A DNA stretch of 64,000 bases from Dyadobacter frigoris (GCF_005280585.1 NZ_SZVO01000005.1:385732-449731), one strand, 5' to 3'; numbered from the stretch's first letter, positions 50,004-59,241 are shown. Notes: a model not told the origin generated them from the letters alone. Made by a program: numbers and translations.

Positions 50004-52076
50004 ATGGCAATTATTGACCCTAAACGCTATACCGTCACCGCGGCATTGATTTATGCCAACGGACCTATTCATATTGGCCACCTTGCCGGATGTTACGTTC
50101 CTGCGGATATTTACGTACGTTATCTTCGTTCAAACGGAAAAGACGTCGCATTTATAAGTGGTACTGATGAACACGGCGTACCTATTACGATCCGCGCGAA
50201 AAAAGAAGGACTTACGCCTCAGCAAGTTGTAGATAAGTATTACACACAAATCCACGATTCCTTTAAACAGCTTGGCATTTCCTTCGATGTTTATTCGCGC
50301 ACCAGCAAGAAAATCCATCACGAAACTTCCCAGGAAATTTTTAAGGATTTGTATGACAAGGGCGTTTTTATAGAAGAAACCACCGAACAATATTATGATG
50401 AAACCGCTCAACAATTTTTAGCAGATCGTTATATTGTAGGAACTTGCCCGGTTTGCGCAAACCCGAATGCCTACGGAGATCAGTGCGAACGCTGCGGATC
50501 TGCGCTTAGCCCGACAGAACTTATTGAGCCGCATTCCATGCTTTCAGGAGCAAAACCGGTGATGCGTCCAACGACCAACTGGTTTTTACCATTGGATAAA
50601 TTGCAGCCTCAGGTTGAAGAATATGTAAACGGTCACCCGGAATGGAAAACGAATGTTTTGGGACAATGCCAATCCTGGCTGAAAGAAGGCCTGAAACCCC
50701 GGGCCATGACCCGCGATCTTGATTGGGGAATTCCTGTTCCGCTTCCTGATACGGACGGGAAAGTACTTTATGTTTGGTTTGAGGCACCTATCGGATACAT
50801 TTCTGCTACCAAAGACTGGCTGATCCAGAAAAACGGCACGGATGAAGGATGGAAAAAATGGTGGCAAAAAAATGAGGATGGTGTTGAGGATACAAAACTT
50901 GTCCACTTCATTGGAAAGGACAATATCGTTTTCCATTGTATCATTTTCCCGGCGACAGTTATTGCTGAAGGAAATCTGATCCTGGCGGATAATGTTCCGG
51001 CTAACGAATTTATGAATCTGGAAGGTGATAAAATTTCAACTTCGAGAAACTGGGCAGTGTGGCTTCATGAATATCTGGAAGAATTGCCGGACAAACAGGA
51101 CGTTTTGCGTTATGTGTTAACGGCAAGCGCACCTGAAACGAAGGATAGCGAATTTACCTGGAAGGATTTCCAAACCCGTAACAACAGTGAACTGGTTGGA
51201 ATTTTTGGTAATTTCATCAATCGTGCTGTTGTACTTACACAGAAATTCTGCGACAATAAAGTACCGGCGTTGGGCGAATTGACAGAAATTGATCAGATTG
51301 TTTTAGCTGAACTTGCAGCTTTCCCTGCAAAAATCGGTGAAGCGATTGAAAATTATCGTTTCCGCGAAGCGCTCACATTTATAATGGATCTTGCGCGTCT
51401 TGGAAATAAATATCTTGCCGATACACAGCCATGGCATGCGATCAAAACAGATCCTGAGCGCGTTAATACAATCATGAATATTGCATTACAGATTTCTGCT
51501 TCACTATCGATCGTTTCAGAACCTGTACTTCCTTTTACAGCGGAGAAAATTCGCACACAATTGGGTGTTAAAAGCAAAAACTGGGCTGATGCCGGAAAAT
51601 CAGATTTGCTAAAAGCCGGTCAGGAAATCAGTGAAGCCAGTCTGCTTTTTGAAAAAATTGAAGATCACGTTATTGAAAAGCAAATTCAGAAACTGCATGA
51701 CGCAAAACGTGCTAATGAGCTGGAAGGAAAAGTGGTTGCAGCAGTAAAACCTGAAATTCAGTTTGATGATTTTGCCAAAATGGATATTCGGGTTGCGACT
51801 ATTCTGGAAGCGGAAAATGTACCCAAAAGCAAGAAACTACTGAAATTAAAAGTTGACATCGGCAGCGAACAACGCACCGTGCTCAGCGGAATTTCCGAAC
51901 ATTTCAAAGCCGAAGAAATCATTGGAAAAAAAGTGCTTTACCTGGCCAATCTTGCTCCACGCAAAATGATGGGCATGGAAAGTCACGGCATGATCCTGAT
52001 GGCCGAAGATAAAGACGGAAGTCTTGCGTTTGTTCAGCCAGGCAAAGAAGTCTGGAACGGCGGAACTGTCAATTAG
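50004..52076 (+). CDS. metG: Methionine-tRNA ligase
   Basis: Charges tRNA-Met and initiator tRNA in the cytoplasm; 690 residues. The class I signature HIGH is at residues 23-26 and the KMSKS equivalent KISTS near 342-346. A zinc-knuckle with CPVC and CERC pairs is at about 147-163. The anticodon-binding helical domain covers about 390-560. A C-terminal EMAP/Trbp tRNA-binding domain (about 587-690, starting [12 protein letters not shown]) completes the protein, as in the dimeric form. It stands alone, ending at a strong terminator. Confidence 0.98.
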   Translation: MAIIDPKRYTVTAALIYANGPIHIGHLAGCYVPADIYVRYLRSNGKDVAFISGTDEHGVPITIRAKKEGLTPQQVVDKYYTQIHDSFKQLGISFDVYSRTSKKIHHETSQEIFKDLYDKGVFIEETTEQYYDETAQQFLADRYIVGTCPVCANPNAYGDQCERCGSALSPTELIEPHSMLSGAKPVMRPTTNWFLPLDKLQPQVEEYVNGHPEWKTNVLGQCQSWLKEGLKPRAMTRDLDWGIPVPLPDTDGKVLYVWFEAPIGYISATKDWLIQKNGTDEGWKKWWQKNEDGVEDTKLVHFIGKDNIVFHCIIFPATVIAEGNLILADNVPANEFMNLEGDKISTSRNWAVWLHEYLEELPDKQDVLRYVLTASAPETKDSEFTWKDFQTRNNSELVGIFGNFINRAVVLTQKFCDNKVPALGELTEIDQIVLAELAAFPAKIGEAIENYRFREALTFIMDLARLGNKYLADTQPWHAIKTDPERVNTIMNIALQISASLSIVSEPVLPFTAEKIRTQLGVKSKNWADAGKSDLLKAGQEISEASLLFEKIEDHVIEKQIQKLHDAKRANELEGKVVAAVKPEIQFDDFAKMDIRVATILEAENVPKSKKLLKLKVDIGSEQRTVLSGISEHFKAEEIIGKKVLYLANLAPRKMMGMESHGMILMAEDKDGSLAFVQPGKEVWNGGTVN

Positions 52077-52100
52077 TTTCGATATAAAGTTGAAAAAGAA

Positions 52101-52130
52101 AAGCCTGCCGCGATATTCTGCGGCAGGCTT
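52101..52130 (+). terminator. Terminator after metG
   Basis: Perfect 11-bp arms AAGCCTGCCGC/GCGGCAGGCTT with an 8-base loop, followed by TTATAG; 24 bases past the stop codon. Confidence 0.85.
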
Positions 52131-52175
52131 TATAGTATAGGAGTTATTAGATTTTCAATGTTAAGGGAGTGAAAA

Positions 52176-52511
52176 TCATTCAAATTCTTTTTTCAATTTA
52201 TCGTACAAAGCATTCACGCGATCTACTAAAACTTTGCATTCAACATCACTCATTTGTTCAATGGTGTTGGTAACGGCGTTGGAAACAACTCTTCCTTCTT
52301 CATTTATTTTAGCCCCAAGCTTACGTGTAGAACCAAGAATATTTTCCCATTCTTCTACTAAATCGTCAGAGAAGTATTTTGGTTCAATAATGTTAAAATA
52401 GGCGGCCTGGGATTTAAGCTGTTCTTTAAGTTTTCCTCTGTCCGCGGACACACGAAGACCTTCGGCTAGCTTTGAAAATTCAATAAAGGCAAAAATATTC
52501 GACTTTTTCAT
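52176..52511 (-). CDS. Small helical conserved hypothetical protein
   Basis: A 111-residue cytoplasmic protein, starting MKKSNIFAFIEFSKLAEGL, predicted all-helical with heptad-like charge patterns and no signal or membrane segment. The ATG at 52511 is preferred to one 18 codons upstream, whose extra residues look non-coding. I recognise no family. It follows the Hsp20-like gene on the same strand, separated by a terminator, so it has its own promoter in the intervening 190 bases. Confidence 0.6.
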   Translation of the reverse strand: MKKSNIFAFIEFSKLAEGLRVSADRGKLKEQLKSQAAYFNIIEPKYFSDDLVEEWENILGSTRKLGAKINEEGRVVSNAVTNTIEQMSDVECKVLVDRVNALYDKLKKEFE

Positions 52512-52641
52512 ATGATGTGTTGAGTAAGGGGAGGTTCTGAGTAAACAAATATACACAGATCGCACTTTAATTTTTCATCAAATGATGTAGGTTTACTATA
52601 TCTTAACATTAACTATTAGATGAATACCATTCTAAAAAGAA

Positions 52642-52670
52642 AAACCCCACAATTTACAATTGTGAGGTTT
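52642..52670 (-). terminator. Terminator after Hsp20-like gene
   Basis: Arms AAACCCCACAATT and AATTGTGAGGTTT pair (52642-52654 with 52658-52670), with one mismatch and a 3-base loop. On the reverse strand a T-rich tail follows, 31 bases past the Hsp20-like stop. Confidence 0.75.
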
Positions 52671-52701
52671 CTATGTTTGACAAGTCTGGTATTTTTCAAG
52701 T

Positions 52702-53106
52702 CTACCAACGTTCGATATCAACTTTTCTGCGGAAATCATCTTGTTGGTGATTAAATGGAAGGAACAATACCAATTGACGTTTTTCACTATCATATCTGGC
52801 TGTAATATTATCAGCATCCACTCCATCCGGAATTGCTAATGTGCTGATAAAACGAATTGTTTTCCACTGCTCTTCACCTCCTTTTTCCTGATTAAATATT
52901 GGCAAGAGGTGATATAATCTCATTTTGTCTTTTACAATTTCCAATTGAAGGTCTTCTGACTCTATACCGGGCGCCTTCACTGTAACTTCGTAACCATCCG
53001 TTCCTTTTTCAAGGTGTACGATCGGTTCACTTATCCCTCCGTTAATGGTATTGCTAAAATCAATATGCATCAACATCTCCCGTGGTATTTTTATCTTGCT
53101 TTCCAT
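52702..53106 (-). CDS. Hsp20/alpha-crystallin family small heat-shock protein
   Basis: A 134-residue small chaperone from the ATG at 53106 (MESKIKIPREMLM). The alpha-crystallin domain is visible at about 30-125: GYEVTVKAPGIESEDLQLEI at its start, then FISTLAIPDGVDADNITARY and the final LVLFLPF strand, the counterpart of the A-x-x-x-n-G-x-L motif. The usual C-terminal I-x-I tail is absent or weak, so oligomer assembly may differ. No neighbours form an operon with it. Confidence 0.85.
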   Translation of the reverse strand: MESKIKIPREMLMHIDFSNTINGGISEPIVHLEKGTDGYEVTVKAPGIESEDLQLEIVKDKMRLYHLLPIFNQEKGGEEQWKTIRFISTLAIPDGVDADNITARYDSEKRQLVLFLPFNHQQDDFRRKVDIERW

Positions 53107-53433
53107 GGTGTTTTGCGTTTTGTGTTCACAGATATTCATTAAACAAAAAATAATGTACCAGTAATTCCTTTTTTACTTAGAGTTGATTTCAGCAAGAAGG
53201 TTTAATGACGCTAAACAATTTCAAATCAGTAAATTAACTCACAAATCTAAATAAGTAAATATTTGAATAAATTAATAAATTAATACCGACTGACATTCTT
53301 GCAGACTAAAATTAAAAAAATGCCATTATGTCGCACTATTGCTTATTCAATTATATCCAAATATTAGTTATCTGATAGCAGTAAAATTGATCCTCAAACC
53401 AAATTTTATACCTGATCTACGATAAGAAATCCA
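53107..53433. other. AT-rich intergenic region, no gene seen
   Basis: About 330 bases between two reverse-strand genes. Only AT-rich sequence is apparent; it must hold the Hsp20-like promoter. No strong hairpin, RNA gene or reading frame was found. Confidence 0.5.
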
Positions 53434-53709
53434 TTAACGATCATTATGCCCTAAATTCCGTTCCGGAGCAATCTGATCACGAACGCGTTGTTTCATTTCC
53501 TTCGGTTCCGGAAAATGCCCTTCCCGTTTCCTGTCCCATAAAAGATTTTCGTCAAGCCTAATCGTGTACCGCCCCGAGACGTCGGAAGGAATTAAAGTCA
53601 CCGCATGTAAGTCATCCGAGAAAGTTGTCAGCAGTTCCTGGGCCATCCAGGCAGCACGTAAAAGCCAGCCACATTTTGGGCAATATTCTATAATTATCGT
53701 GGGTTTCAT
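53434..53709 (-). CDS. Rdx/SelT/SelW family thioredoxin-fold protein
   Basis: A 91-residue protein of the SelW-like (Rdx) family. The redox motif CPKC lies near the N-terminus (IEYCPKCGWLLRAAWMAQELL begins at residue 7; core YCPKCGWLLRAA), with Cys in the position that eukaryotic homologues fill with selenocysteine. The length and the LTTFSDDLHAVTLIPS segment fit the family. Such proteins are thought to be thiol oxidoreductases. It is on the same strand as the hypothetical protein at 53777-54193 but with a 67-base gap. Confidence 0.85.
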   Translation of the reverse strand: MKPTIIIEYCPKCGWLLRAAWMAQELLTTFSDDLHAVTLIPSDVSGRYTIRLDENLLWDRKREGHFPEPKEMKQRVRDQIAPERNLGHNDR

Positions 53710-53776
53710 TTTGAGTTATTTTTTTGATAAAGTTAATTAAACGTTCTTTATCAAAAAGGCCTCAATCGACCACGAG

Positions 53777-54193
53777 CTAGAAATCAGCAATAAACAATGC
53801 CTTTGTGTTGGGAGCCACAGCCACCCGGGTTGTCTTGGTGCTGATATCAAACGACTGCCTGAATCGCTTTTCACCATCAAATAACTCGAATGTATATTGC
53901 CCATCCATAAAAGAAGATAAGTCAAACAGCTTTTGGTATTTTTTATAAACCAGGGCCGTCTCAGTGAATATCAGATTGTTGTTTCCATCTGAAATCCGGA
54001 CAAGAACTCGGTCTGTCTCCGGCCAGCTGTATGAAATTTTAAATTTCATCGGCCTGACCTGCATGACGTAGAAGTCTGAATAAAAAGCAATGTCACTTTT
54101 CCGGGTTGTGTTCTGCGAATGGGCTTCGGATAGAGCCGCCAGGATCAGAATCAGGCAACTTACTTGGCGTAGAAGGTAAAAATTATTTTTCAT
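53777..54193 (-). CDS. Exported hypothetical protein
   Basis: A 138-residue protein with a signal peptide (about 1-26, LILILAALSEAHSQ) and a beta-rich mature part of about 110 residues, for example FKISYSWPETDRVLVRISD and QYTFELFDGEKRF. The fold may be fibronectin-III or Ig-like. No T9SS sorting domain or lipobox is visible. I do not recognise a family. Its function is unknown; it is probably periplasmic or secreted. Confidence 0.7.
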   Translation of the reverse strand: MKNNFYLLRQVSCLILILAALSEAHSQNTTRKSDIAFYSDFYVMQVRPMKFKISYSWPETDRVLVRISDGNNNLIFTETALVYKKYQKLFDLSSFMDGQYTFELFDGEKRFRQSFDISTKTTRVAVAPNTKALFIADF

Positions 54194-54506
54194 AGAAATC
54201 CAGGTTTATTTACATTAAACAACTGTCACTCCTTAATCAAAATATCAAAAACAATAAGTATTGTTTCACTGTTAAAACTATAAAGTATTGATTAACAAAT
54301 CAATACGAAAAACAACCAGCAGCAAAACTTATTCTTAAAACAAATTTAAAACCGGAAATAGTACAACAATTATTGTTGCAATAATGAAGATTGTTCTGAT
54401 AGTACAATTATGTGAGAGCCCACAAGATGGATTTGTAATCCTCCGGGTTCTGGCCGTAACATAATTAACTGCTAACCGTCAGAATATTGAATCAAAATCC
54501 AATAAA
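54194..54506. other. Intergenic region with short palindrome, no gene seen
   Basis: About 310 AT-rich bases. A 15-base palindrome (CAACAATTATTGTTG at 54364-54378) is the only structure. A GC-richer stretch near 54430-54480 lies just before the transposase remnant and may be left from the element. Confidence 0.5.
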
Positions 54507-54665
54507 ATGGCCTCAGACCAATATTTTATCAGGAACCAGGACGGATTGTATTATCTGACAATTACTGTTGTGGGTTGGGTCGATATTTTCACAAGAAAGG
54601 CGCATAAGCTGAAAATCATTGATTTGCTGCGCTATTGTCAAAAACAGAAAAGACTTCGAACGTAA
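54507..54665 (+). pseudogene. Truncated REP-associated tyrosine transposase (Y1_Tnp) remnant
   Basis: An ATG-started reading frame of 52 codons encodes YFIRNQDGLYYLTITVVGWV followed by DIFTRKAHKLKIIDLLRYCQ. This matches the N-terminus of Bacteroidota REP-associated (IS200-like) transposases, which open with the same Y-F-(I/L)-T-x-T-V-V-x-W-x-D-x-F-T-R segment. A stop codon ends it after KQKRLRT, well before the HUH motif (usually near residue 60-70) and the catalytic Tyr, so it cannot be active. No continuation of the frame is seen downstream. Confidence 0.75.
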
Positions 54666-55038
54666 CAAATAAACATTAAAACAAAAGCCGCCACAGAGAT
54701 CTGCAACGGCTTTGTACCTGTTCCTAACCTTTTAACTTTTCTATAATGTGCCGGGGTAAGTTGATACTGTATTACAAAGGTAAATACAGTATGAGTTGCA
54801 TTTTAGCGTGAATACACGTGATTTTAATAACAGGTAAATGGCATTTGTCCAAATCGTAATTATCCCTGATCTGGTAGGTAAAATTACGTGTTTTACTTTT
54901 CGACTTATCAGTAATTTACTCAAAAACAACAAGTTACAAAAACAAAAATATCCAACAAATCCAAGCAGCTTGGCATTCGTAATACTTAGAAGTAATTTTA
55001 TAGTAACTAATTTTAACTCTCTTCTTAAAAATATAATC
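54666..55038. other. Intergenic region upstream of CPxxC-tail gene, with inverted repeat
   Basis: About 370 bases. An imperfect hairpin (AAAGCCG...CGGCTTT, 54684-54713) follows the transposase remnant. A perfect 10-bp inverted repeat, ATACTGTATT (54764-54773) and AATACAGTAT (54783-54792), may be an operator for the downstream genes. No convincing reading frame is present on either strand. Confidence 0.5.
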
Positions 55039-55428
55039 ATGGCAAAGTTCAGTGGCAACGAAGGCAGACTGATTTCTTCATTGGAAGTAAAGGAATTGAG
55101 AAGTCCTCATCATGCATTAGAAAAAAATATTAAGGCCCGTGGTGAAAATTTTATCCAGGCTGAATTTTTCGGTTTAAACACTTTTAAGAAACTCATAGAC
55201 CCATTAGGCAAAGATTGTGTTGGTTTTCGTGTGTATTATGGTGCACAACACGAAGATCATGACGGCGAAGAAGTTGTAATTGGAAAAGGAAAACATACTT
55301 CAAGACTTATCATTGTGCCCGTTGATGCTAACGGAAAAGATATTTCGAAAGGAGCTGGCCTTAAAGATATGCCGGCAAACGACGATGCAATGGCCGGTGG
55401 ACCAACTTGCCCATCTCATTGTAATTAA
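55039..55428 (+). CDS. Small protein with C-terminal CPSHC motif
   Basis: A 129-residue, cytoplasmic-looking protein without signal or membrane segment. It begins MAKFSGNEGRLISSLEVKEL, has a predicted alpha/beta core (AEFFGLNTFKKLIDPLGKDCVGFRVYYG, here starting AEFFGLNTFKKLI), then LIIVPVDANGKDISKGAGL, and ends GGPTCPSHCN. I know of similar small Bacteroidota proteins ending in CPxxC but not of a named family. The start at 55039 is favoured by the next genes' spacing; an upstream ATG in the same frame would add 67 low-complexity residues. It is followed 12 bases later by a membrane protein and a histidine kinase. It may be a sensor input or a secreted peptide precursor; unproven. Confidence 0.75.
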   Translation: MAKFSGNEGRLISSLEVKELRSPHHALEKNIKARGENFIQAEFFGLNTFKKLIDPLGKDCVGFRVYYGAQHEDHDGEEVVIGKGKHTSRLIIVPVDANGKDISKGAGLKDMPANDDAMAGGPTCPSHCN

Positions 55429-55440
55429 CCGCTCTCAAAT

Positions 55441-56145
55441 ATGGTGCTGATTGAATCCTATCTTACTTTCATTCACAACCATTTAATTGTATGCCTTGCA
55501 GTTTTTATAACAATAATCCCTTTATTTCTGATTTTTTACAGAAAAGCAAACGTTGATCCTTCATTTTATCTTCTTCAGATTTATCTGATAACGAAGTTGA
55601 TAATTGATCTAATCATGTTTCATTATGCTACGCAGAGAACAAATAATTTAGTGTATTACAACCTTAGCATTCCACTTCGATATGCTTTGCTTAGTGGCAT
55701 GATTTATTACAAAATTGAGTCTGTCGCATACAAAAAAGGGATTATTTATTCGATCATTGGATTTTTGATTTTTACAATCTGGGATGTATTTTATTCCAAT
55801 TCCGATATTAAAGATCTGCATAACCATAGCATGGTTGCCTATGCCACAACAGTGGAATGTTTATTGATGTTATTTTGGGTACTTGCATATTTCTATGAAA
55901 TAATTCGTATGCTCAAAATCCCCAATTTACTAACATTTCCATTTTTTTGGGTTTGCTCCGGTTTATTATTGTACTATTCAAGCTTCATTTTTATAGCACC
56001 AATTTTACACTATACCGAGAAATGGGAGAATCCGCTTTATATTGGATTTCTGGATTTAGTTCCTTACATTTTTGAAACACTTTGCCTGTTATTTTTCAGC
56101 ATCGGAGTTTGGATATTTTCAACACGTTATTATGCAAAACAGTGA
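55441..56145 (+). CDS. Seven-span membrane protein, putative sensor partner
   Basis: A 234-residue polytopic protein with about seven hydrophobic segments and an N-terminal short loop; residues FYRKANVDPSFYLLQIYLITK mark the second segment region (core ANVDPSFYLLQIYLITK). The C-terminal helix overlaps the start of the histidine kinase gene by 14 bases. No enzymatic motif is visible. Its position between a CPxxC-tail protein and a histidine kinase suggests that it senses a signal and passes it to the kinase, which itself has only one membrane helix. Confidence 0.75.
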   Translation: MVLIESYLTFIHNHLIVCLAVFITIIPLFLIFYRKANVDPSFYLLQIYLITKLIIDLIMFHYATQRTNNLVYYNLSIPLRYALLSGMIYYKIESVAYKKGIIYSIIGFLIFTIWDVFYSNSDIKDLHNHSMVAYATTVECLLMLFWVLAYFYEIIRMLKIPNLLTFPFFWVCSGLLLYYSSFIFIAPILHYTEKWENPLYIGFLDLVPYIFETLCLLFFSIGVWIFSTRYYAKQ

Positions 56146-56992
56146 CGGATTAACCTGGGCAATACTAATCGCTACACTTGCAATGTTGATGATGGCATTT
56201 TTTGTAATCCTTTTCGTAATGTTTTACCAAAAGCGGCAATTGCAACAGGAAAAAAACCTGCATGAAATAGAAAAAGATTATCAGCGCCTATTACTGGACA
56301 CTGCTCTAAATTCGGAAGAAACTGAACGCAGGAGAATTGCGCAGGAACTTCATGATGATATCGGTACAATGCTTTCTCTTACCAAGCTAAGCCTGAATCA
56401 GCTCAGCAAACTGGTAACTGAGTCTGGCATAAAAGAGGACCAGATCATGCGAAAATCCCAGGCGCTGGTTGAGGAAACAATTTTACATGTCAGGCGAATT
56501 ACCCGGGATCTAGTTCCTACAACACTGGAACGTTTCGGACTGGCTGCGGCTATCGAAGAATTTATCAATAAACTTGAAAACAGCAAAGATTTAAAGATTT
56601 CGTTTATTTCTAATACCGAAGAAGCTCCACGTCAAAGCCAGAAAATAGAATTGACTATTTACAGAATTATGCAGGAACTTGTTAATAATTCAATCAAGCA
56701 TTCGCAATGTTCAAGGATTGAAATTAACTTGCATATAAATAGTACGATCATTGAACTTCAGGTAACTGACAACGGAATCGGATTTGATCCGGAAGCTTTA
56801 AAAGACAACAACCTGACAGGTTTGGGACTACTTGGAATTGAAAGCCGGCTGGCCATTGTCGACGGCACAATAAACTATGAAAAACCTAAAATTGGTGGCT
56901 CGAAAGCATTTGCACTTGTGCCTGTTGTACCTGCATCCGATAGCAAACCTGAACCATTACATCCATTCCGCCGTCAACGCGTGACAATTTAA
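56132..56992 (+). CDS. NarX-type sensor histidine kinase
   Basis: A 286-residue kinase from the ATG at 56132. One membrane segment is at about 9-31, then a coiled helix (about 35-65), then a HisKA_3 dimerisation domain with phospho-acceptor His74 in RRRIAQELHDDIGTML. The HATPase_c domain (about 165-280) carries the N box MQELVNNSIKHSQ and G boxes TDNGIGFD and TGLGLLGIESRL. It lacks a periplasmic sensor domain, so it likely depends on the upstream seven-span protein. The partner regulator starts 11 bases downstream. Confidence 0.93.
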   Translation: MQNSDGLTWAILIATLAMLMMAFFVILFVMFYQKRQLQQEKNLHEIEKDYQRLLLDTALNSEETERRRIAQELHDDIGTMLSLTKLSLNQLSKLVTESGIKEDQIMRKSQALVEETILHVRRITRDLVPTTLERFGLAAAIEEFINKLENSKDLKISFISNTEEAPRQSQKIELTIYRIMQELVNNSIKHSQCSRIEINLHINSTIIELQVTDNGIGFDPEALKDNNLTGLGLLGIESRLAIVDGTINYEKPKIGGSKAFALVPVVPASDSKPEPLHPFRRQRVTI

Positions 56993-57003
56993 AAATAAAG
57001 ACC

Positions 57004-57651
57004 ATGAAACTGGGCATAGCCGACGACCATGAATTGTTCAGAAAAGGATTCATTTCCATGCTGAGTAATGTTCCGGATTTTGACTTCGTTCTGGAAGCGG
57101 CAAACGGGCAGGAACTCCTGGACAAGCTTCCGGATAATATGCCTGACATTGTTTTTATGGATTTACAAATGCCTGTCATGGACGGAATTCAAGCAACAGA
57201 GCTGGCATTTGAGCGTTATCCGGATATCAAAATTATCGTTGTTTCGATGTACAATGAGGATCGTTTTGTGATTCATATGCTGGAAAAAGGCGTTCAGGGC
57301 TATTTATTGAAAGATACAAGTCCGGACGAAGTGGAAAAAGCGATCCGCCGTGTGGCCGAAGAAGGTTTTTATTACAACGATTTTGTTTCCAAAGCAATGC
57401 ACCGAAAAATGGTGAACCGCCAGCCCAACAAACATCCGTTTTTCCCAAACTCCTGCAACGTAGCACTTTCAGCCCGTGAAAAAGAAGTTCTTCAGCTAAT
57501 CTGCGACGGACTATCGACTGTGGAAATCAGTGAAAAATTATTTATCAGTGTGCGTACCGTAGAAGGCCACCGTTTGCGTGTACTTGAAAAAACAGGCACA
57601 AAAACTACTGCGGCAGCCGTTGCTTTTGCATATAAAAATCAACTCCTTTGA
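57004..57651 (+). CDS. LuxR/NarL-family response regulator
   Basis: A 215-residue regulator. The receiver (about 1-125) has the acidic pocket IADDHE and phospho-acceptor Asp53 in VFMDLQMPVMDG. The C-terminal LuxR helix-turn-helix (about 155-215) has LSAREKEVLQLICDG, STVEISEKLFISVRTVEGHR (split here) and a final K-x-x-A. It is cotranscribed with the kinase and upstream genes. Its targets may include its own operon; the inverted repeat at 54764-54792 is a candidate site. Confidence 0.95.
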   Translation: MKLGIADDHELFRKGFISMLSNVPDFDFVLEAANGQELLDKLPDNMPDIVFMDLQMPVMDGIQATELAFERYPDIKIIVVSMYNEDRFVIHMLEKGVQGYLLKDTSPDEVEKAIRRVAEEGFYYNDFVSKAMHRKMVNRQPNKHPFFPNSCNVALSAREKEVLQLICDGLSTVEISEKLFISVRTVEGHRLRVLEKTGTKTTAAAVAFAYKNQLL

Positions 57652-57860
57652 TAGCTGTTGGCGATTAGCTTTTGGTTATTAGGCAGCCCGATCAAATTTT
57701 TTGGCGTATACATTCACCTCGAAATCTTTACCGCTATCGGTATATCACAAACTTTTTATTTTATCTTTCCAAAGTGTTCAGATAAACTTTGACACATGCT
57801 GAATAACAGAATTACCCCCCATTCTATCATTCCAAATTCTCTCATTCAATCATTGATAAA

Positions 57861-58541
57861 ATGAAAGTACTTATTGTTTGTACCAACCATGATTCTTATC
57901 CTTCCAAAACAGGAAAAACAGGATTATGGATGAGCGAGTTAACGCATTTTTATGATACAATGACGAGACGAAGAGTATTGGTTGATATTGTAAGTCCAAA
58001 AGGCGGGACAATTCCGATCGATGAAAGAAGTTTTGACCTGAAAGACGAAATCAACCAGAAATGTTTTAACGATGCTGCGTTTCTTGCCAAGTTTGAGAAA
58101 TCACTAAGCCCTTCCGAAGTCGTAGCAAAAGATTATCGTCTTATATTTTTTACAGGAGGAGATGGCGGCATGTGGGATTTTCCGGACAATACAGAATTAC
58201 AGGAAATCACAAAAACGATTTATGAAAATCAAGGCATGGTAACAGCCGTTTGCCACGGTGTAAGCGGACTTTTGAATGTAAAACTTTCAGACGGATCTTA
58301 TTTGATCAATGATAAATACCTGACAGGATTTTCGCACGTGGAGGATACCCTGATGAGTTTTGTTAGCGAAATACCTTTTCACTTAGAAGATAAACTTAGG
58401 GAACGCGGCGCACATTATACCAAATCCATGATTCCTTTTATTGAATTTATCGAAATGGATGAAAGGCTGATTACCGGACAAAATCCAAATTCTGCCGGAA
58501 AAGTAGCTTCAAAAGCTTTGGAAGAACTTTTTGAAAAATAA
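57861..58541 (+). CDS. DJ-1/PfpI family glutamine amidotransferase-like protein
   Basis: A 226-residue protein of the type 1 glutamine-amidotransferase-like/ThiJ class. The nucleophile elbow AVCHGVSGLL gives Cys131 with His132, and Glu in LWMSELTHF fits the conserved acidic residue. FFTGGDGGMWDF is the oxyanion region typical of the Hsp31/YajL-like group. Members include glyoxalases III and chaperones. It stands alone between the response regulator and rfbC, ending at a bidirectional terminator. Confidence 0.93.
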   Translation: MKVLIVCTNHDSYPSKTGKTGLWMSELTHFYDTMTRRRVLVDIVSPKGGTIPIDERSFDLKDEINQKCFNDAAFLAKFEKSLSPSEVVAKDYRLIFFTGGDGGMWDFPDNTELQEITKTIYENQGMVTAVCHGVSGLLNVKLSDGSYLINDKYLTGFSHVEDTLMSFVSEIPFHLEDKLRERGAHYTKSMIPFIEFIEMDERLITGQNPNSAGKVASKALEELFEK

Positions 58542-58545
58542 AAAA

Positions 58546-58577
58546 ATAAGACCGCCAAATTATTTCGGCGATCTTAT
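58546..58577. terminator. Bidirectional terminator between PfpI-like gene and rfbC
   Basis: ATAAGACCGCC (58546-58556) pairs with GGCGATCTTAT (58567-58577) with one mismatch around a 10-base loop. An A run precedes it, and convergent genes end on both sides. Confidence 0.75.
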
Positions 58578-58589
58578 CCTTCAAATATC

Positions 58590-59132
58590 TTAAACGTATT
58601 TTTCAAATAACGTTTTAAAAGAAGGCAGGATAATATCCTTTTCTGAAACAATCGGATTCTCAACGCCCCAGTCAATTCCCAAGTCCGGATCATTCCATAA
58701 CAACCCGGATTCAGCTCCTTTATTGTAGATGTTGGTACATTTATAACTAAACACAGAATCTTCAAGCGCTACGAATCCGTGAGCAAAACCTTCCGGAACA
58801 TAAGCCATATTATTTGTATCACTGCGCAGTTCAAAAACTTCATGTTTGCCAAATGTCGGAGAGTCCGGACGGATATCTACCGCTACATCCAGCACACGTC
58901 CTGAAATCACGCGAACCAGTTTTCCCTGAGCAAATGGCGCATTTTGAAAATGTAAACCTCTCACCACACCTTTGATCGAGAATGACTGGTTATCCTGAAC
59001 AAAGTTTGTCGGCAAGCCTAATTTCTTAAATAATTCTTCATTGTACGATTCGAAAAAGAATCCTCTGTCGTCCTGAAAAACGCGTGGGATAATTTCTACT
59101 AAACCGGCAATGGAGGTTTCGCGGATCTGCAT
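58590..59132 (-). CDS. rfbC: dTDP-4-dehydrorhamnose 3,5-epimerase
   Basis: Epimerises dTDP-4-keto-6-deoxyglucose at C3 and C5 in dTDP-rhamnose synthesis. The 180 residues have the cupin core with the catalytic His61 in VVRGLHFQ, the substrate region DDRGFFFESY, and VPEGFAHGFVALED containing the conserved Asp/Tyr side. The usual rfbA, rfbB and rfbD genes are not in this window, so the pathway is dispersed. A clear TAnnTTTG promoter box lies upstream. Confidence 0.95.
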   Translation of the reverse strand: MQIRETSIAGLVEIIPRVFQDDRGFFFESYNEELFKKLGLPTNFVQDNQSFSIKGVVRGLHFQNAPFAQGKLVRVISGRVLDVAVDIRPDSPTFGKHEVFELRSDTNNMAYVPEGFAHGFVALEDSVFSYKCTNIYNKGAESGLLWNDPDLGIDWGVENPIVSEKDIILPSFKTLFEKYV

Positions 59133-59184
59133 AGTTATGTTATAAATTATCTTTTTTAAAGATTGTAATCATTTAATGTGTGTG

Positions 59185-59192
59185 CAAATTTA
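59185..59192 (-). promoter_or_regulatory. Bacteroidota-type -7 promoter box for rfbC
   Basis: On the reverse strand the sequence reads TAAATTTG, an exact TAnnTTTG match, 53 bases upstream of the rfbC start codon. No clear -33 box was found. Confidence 0.5.
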
Positions 59193-59241
59193 TGAATCTA
59201 TTTGCAGAGGTTGTAATTTCGGCACATTATTTCGAAATAAC

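Noticed and set aside
54838..55038. Longer N-terminus for the CPxxC-tail protein
   Set aside because: The extra 67 residues are low-complexity and hydrophobic in patches; the internal ATG at 55039 gives a clean protein.
54741..55058. 105-residue reverse-strand frame upstream of the CPxxC-tail gene
   Set aside because: It overlaps the start and promoter region of a better-supported gene and has low-complexity composition without motifs.
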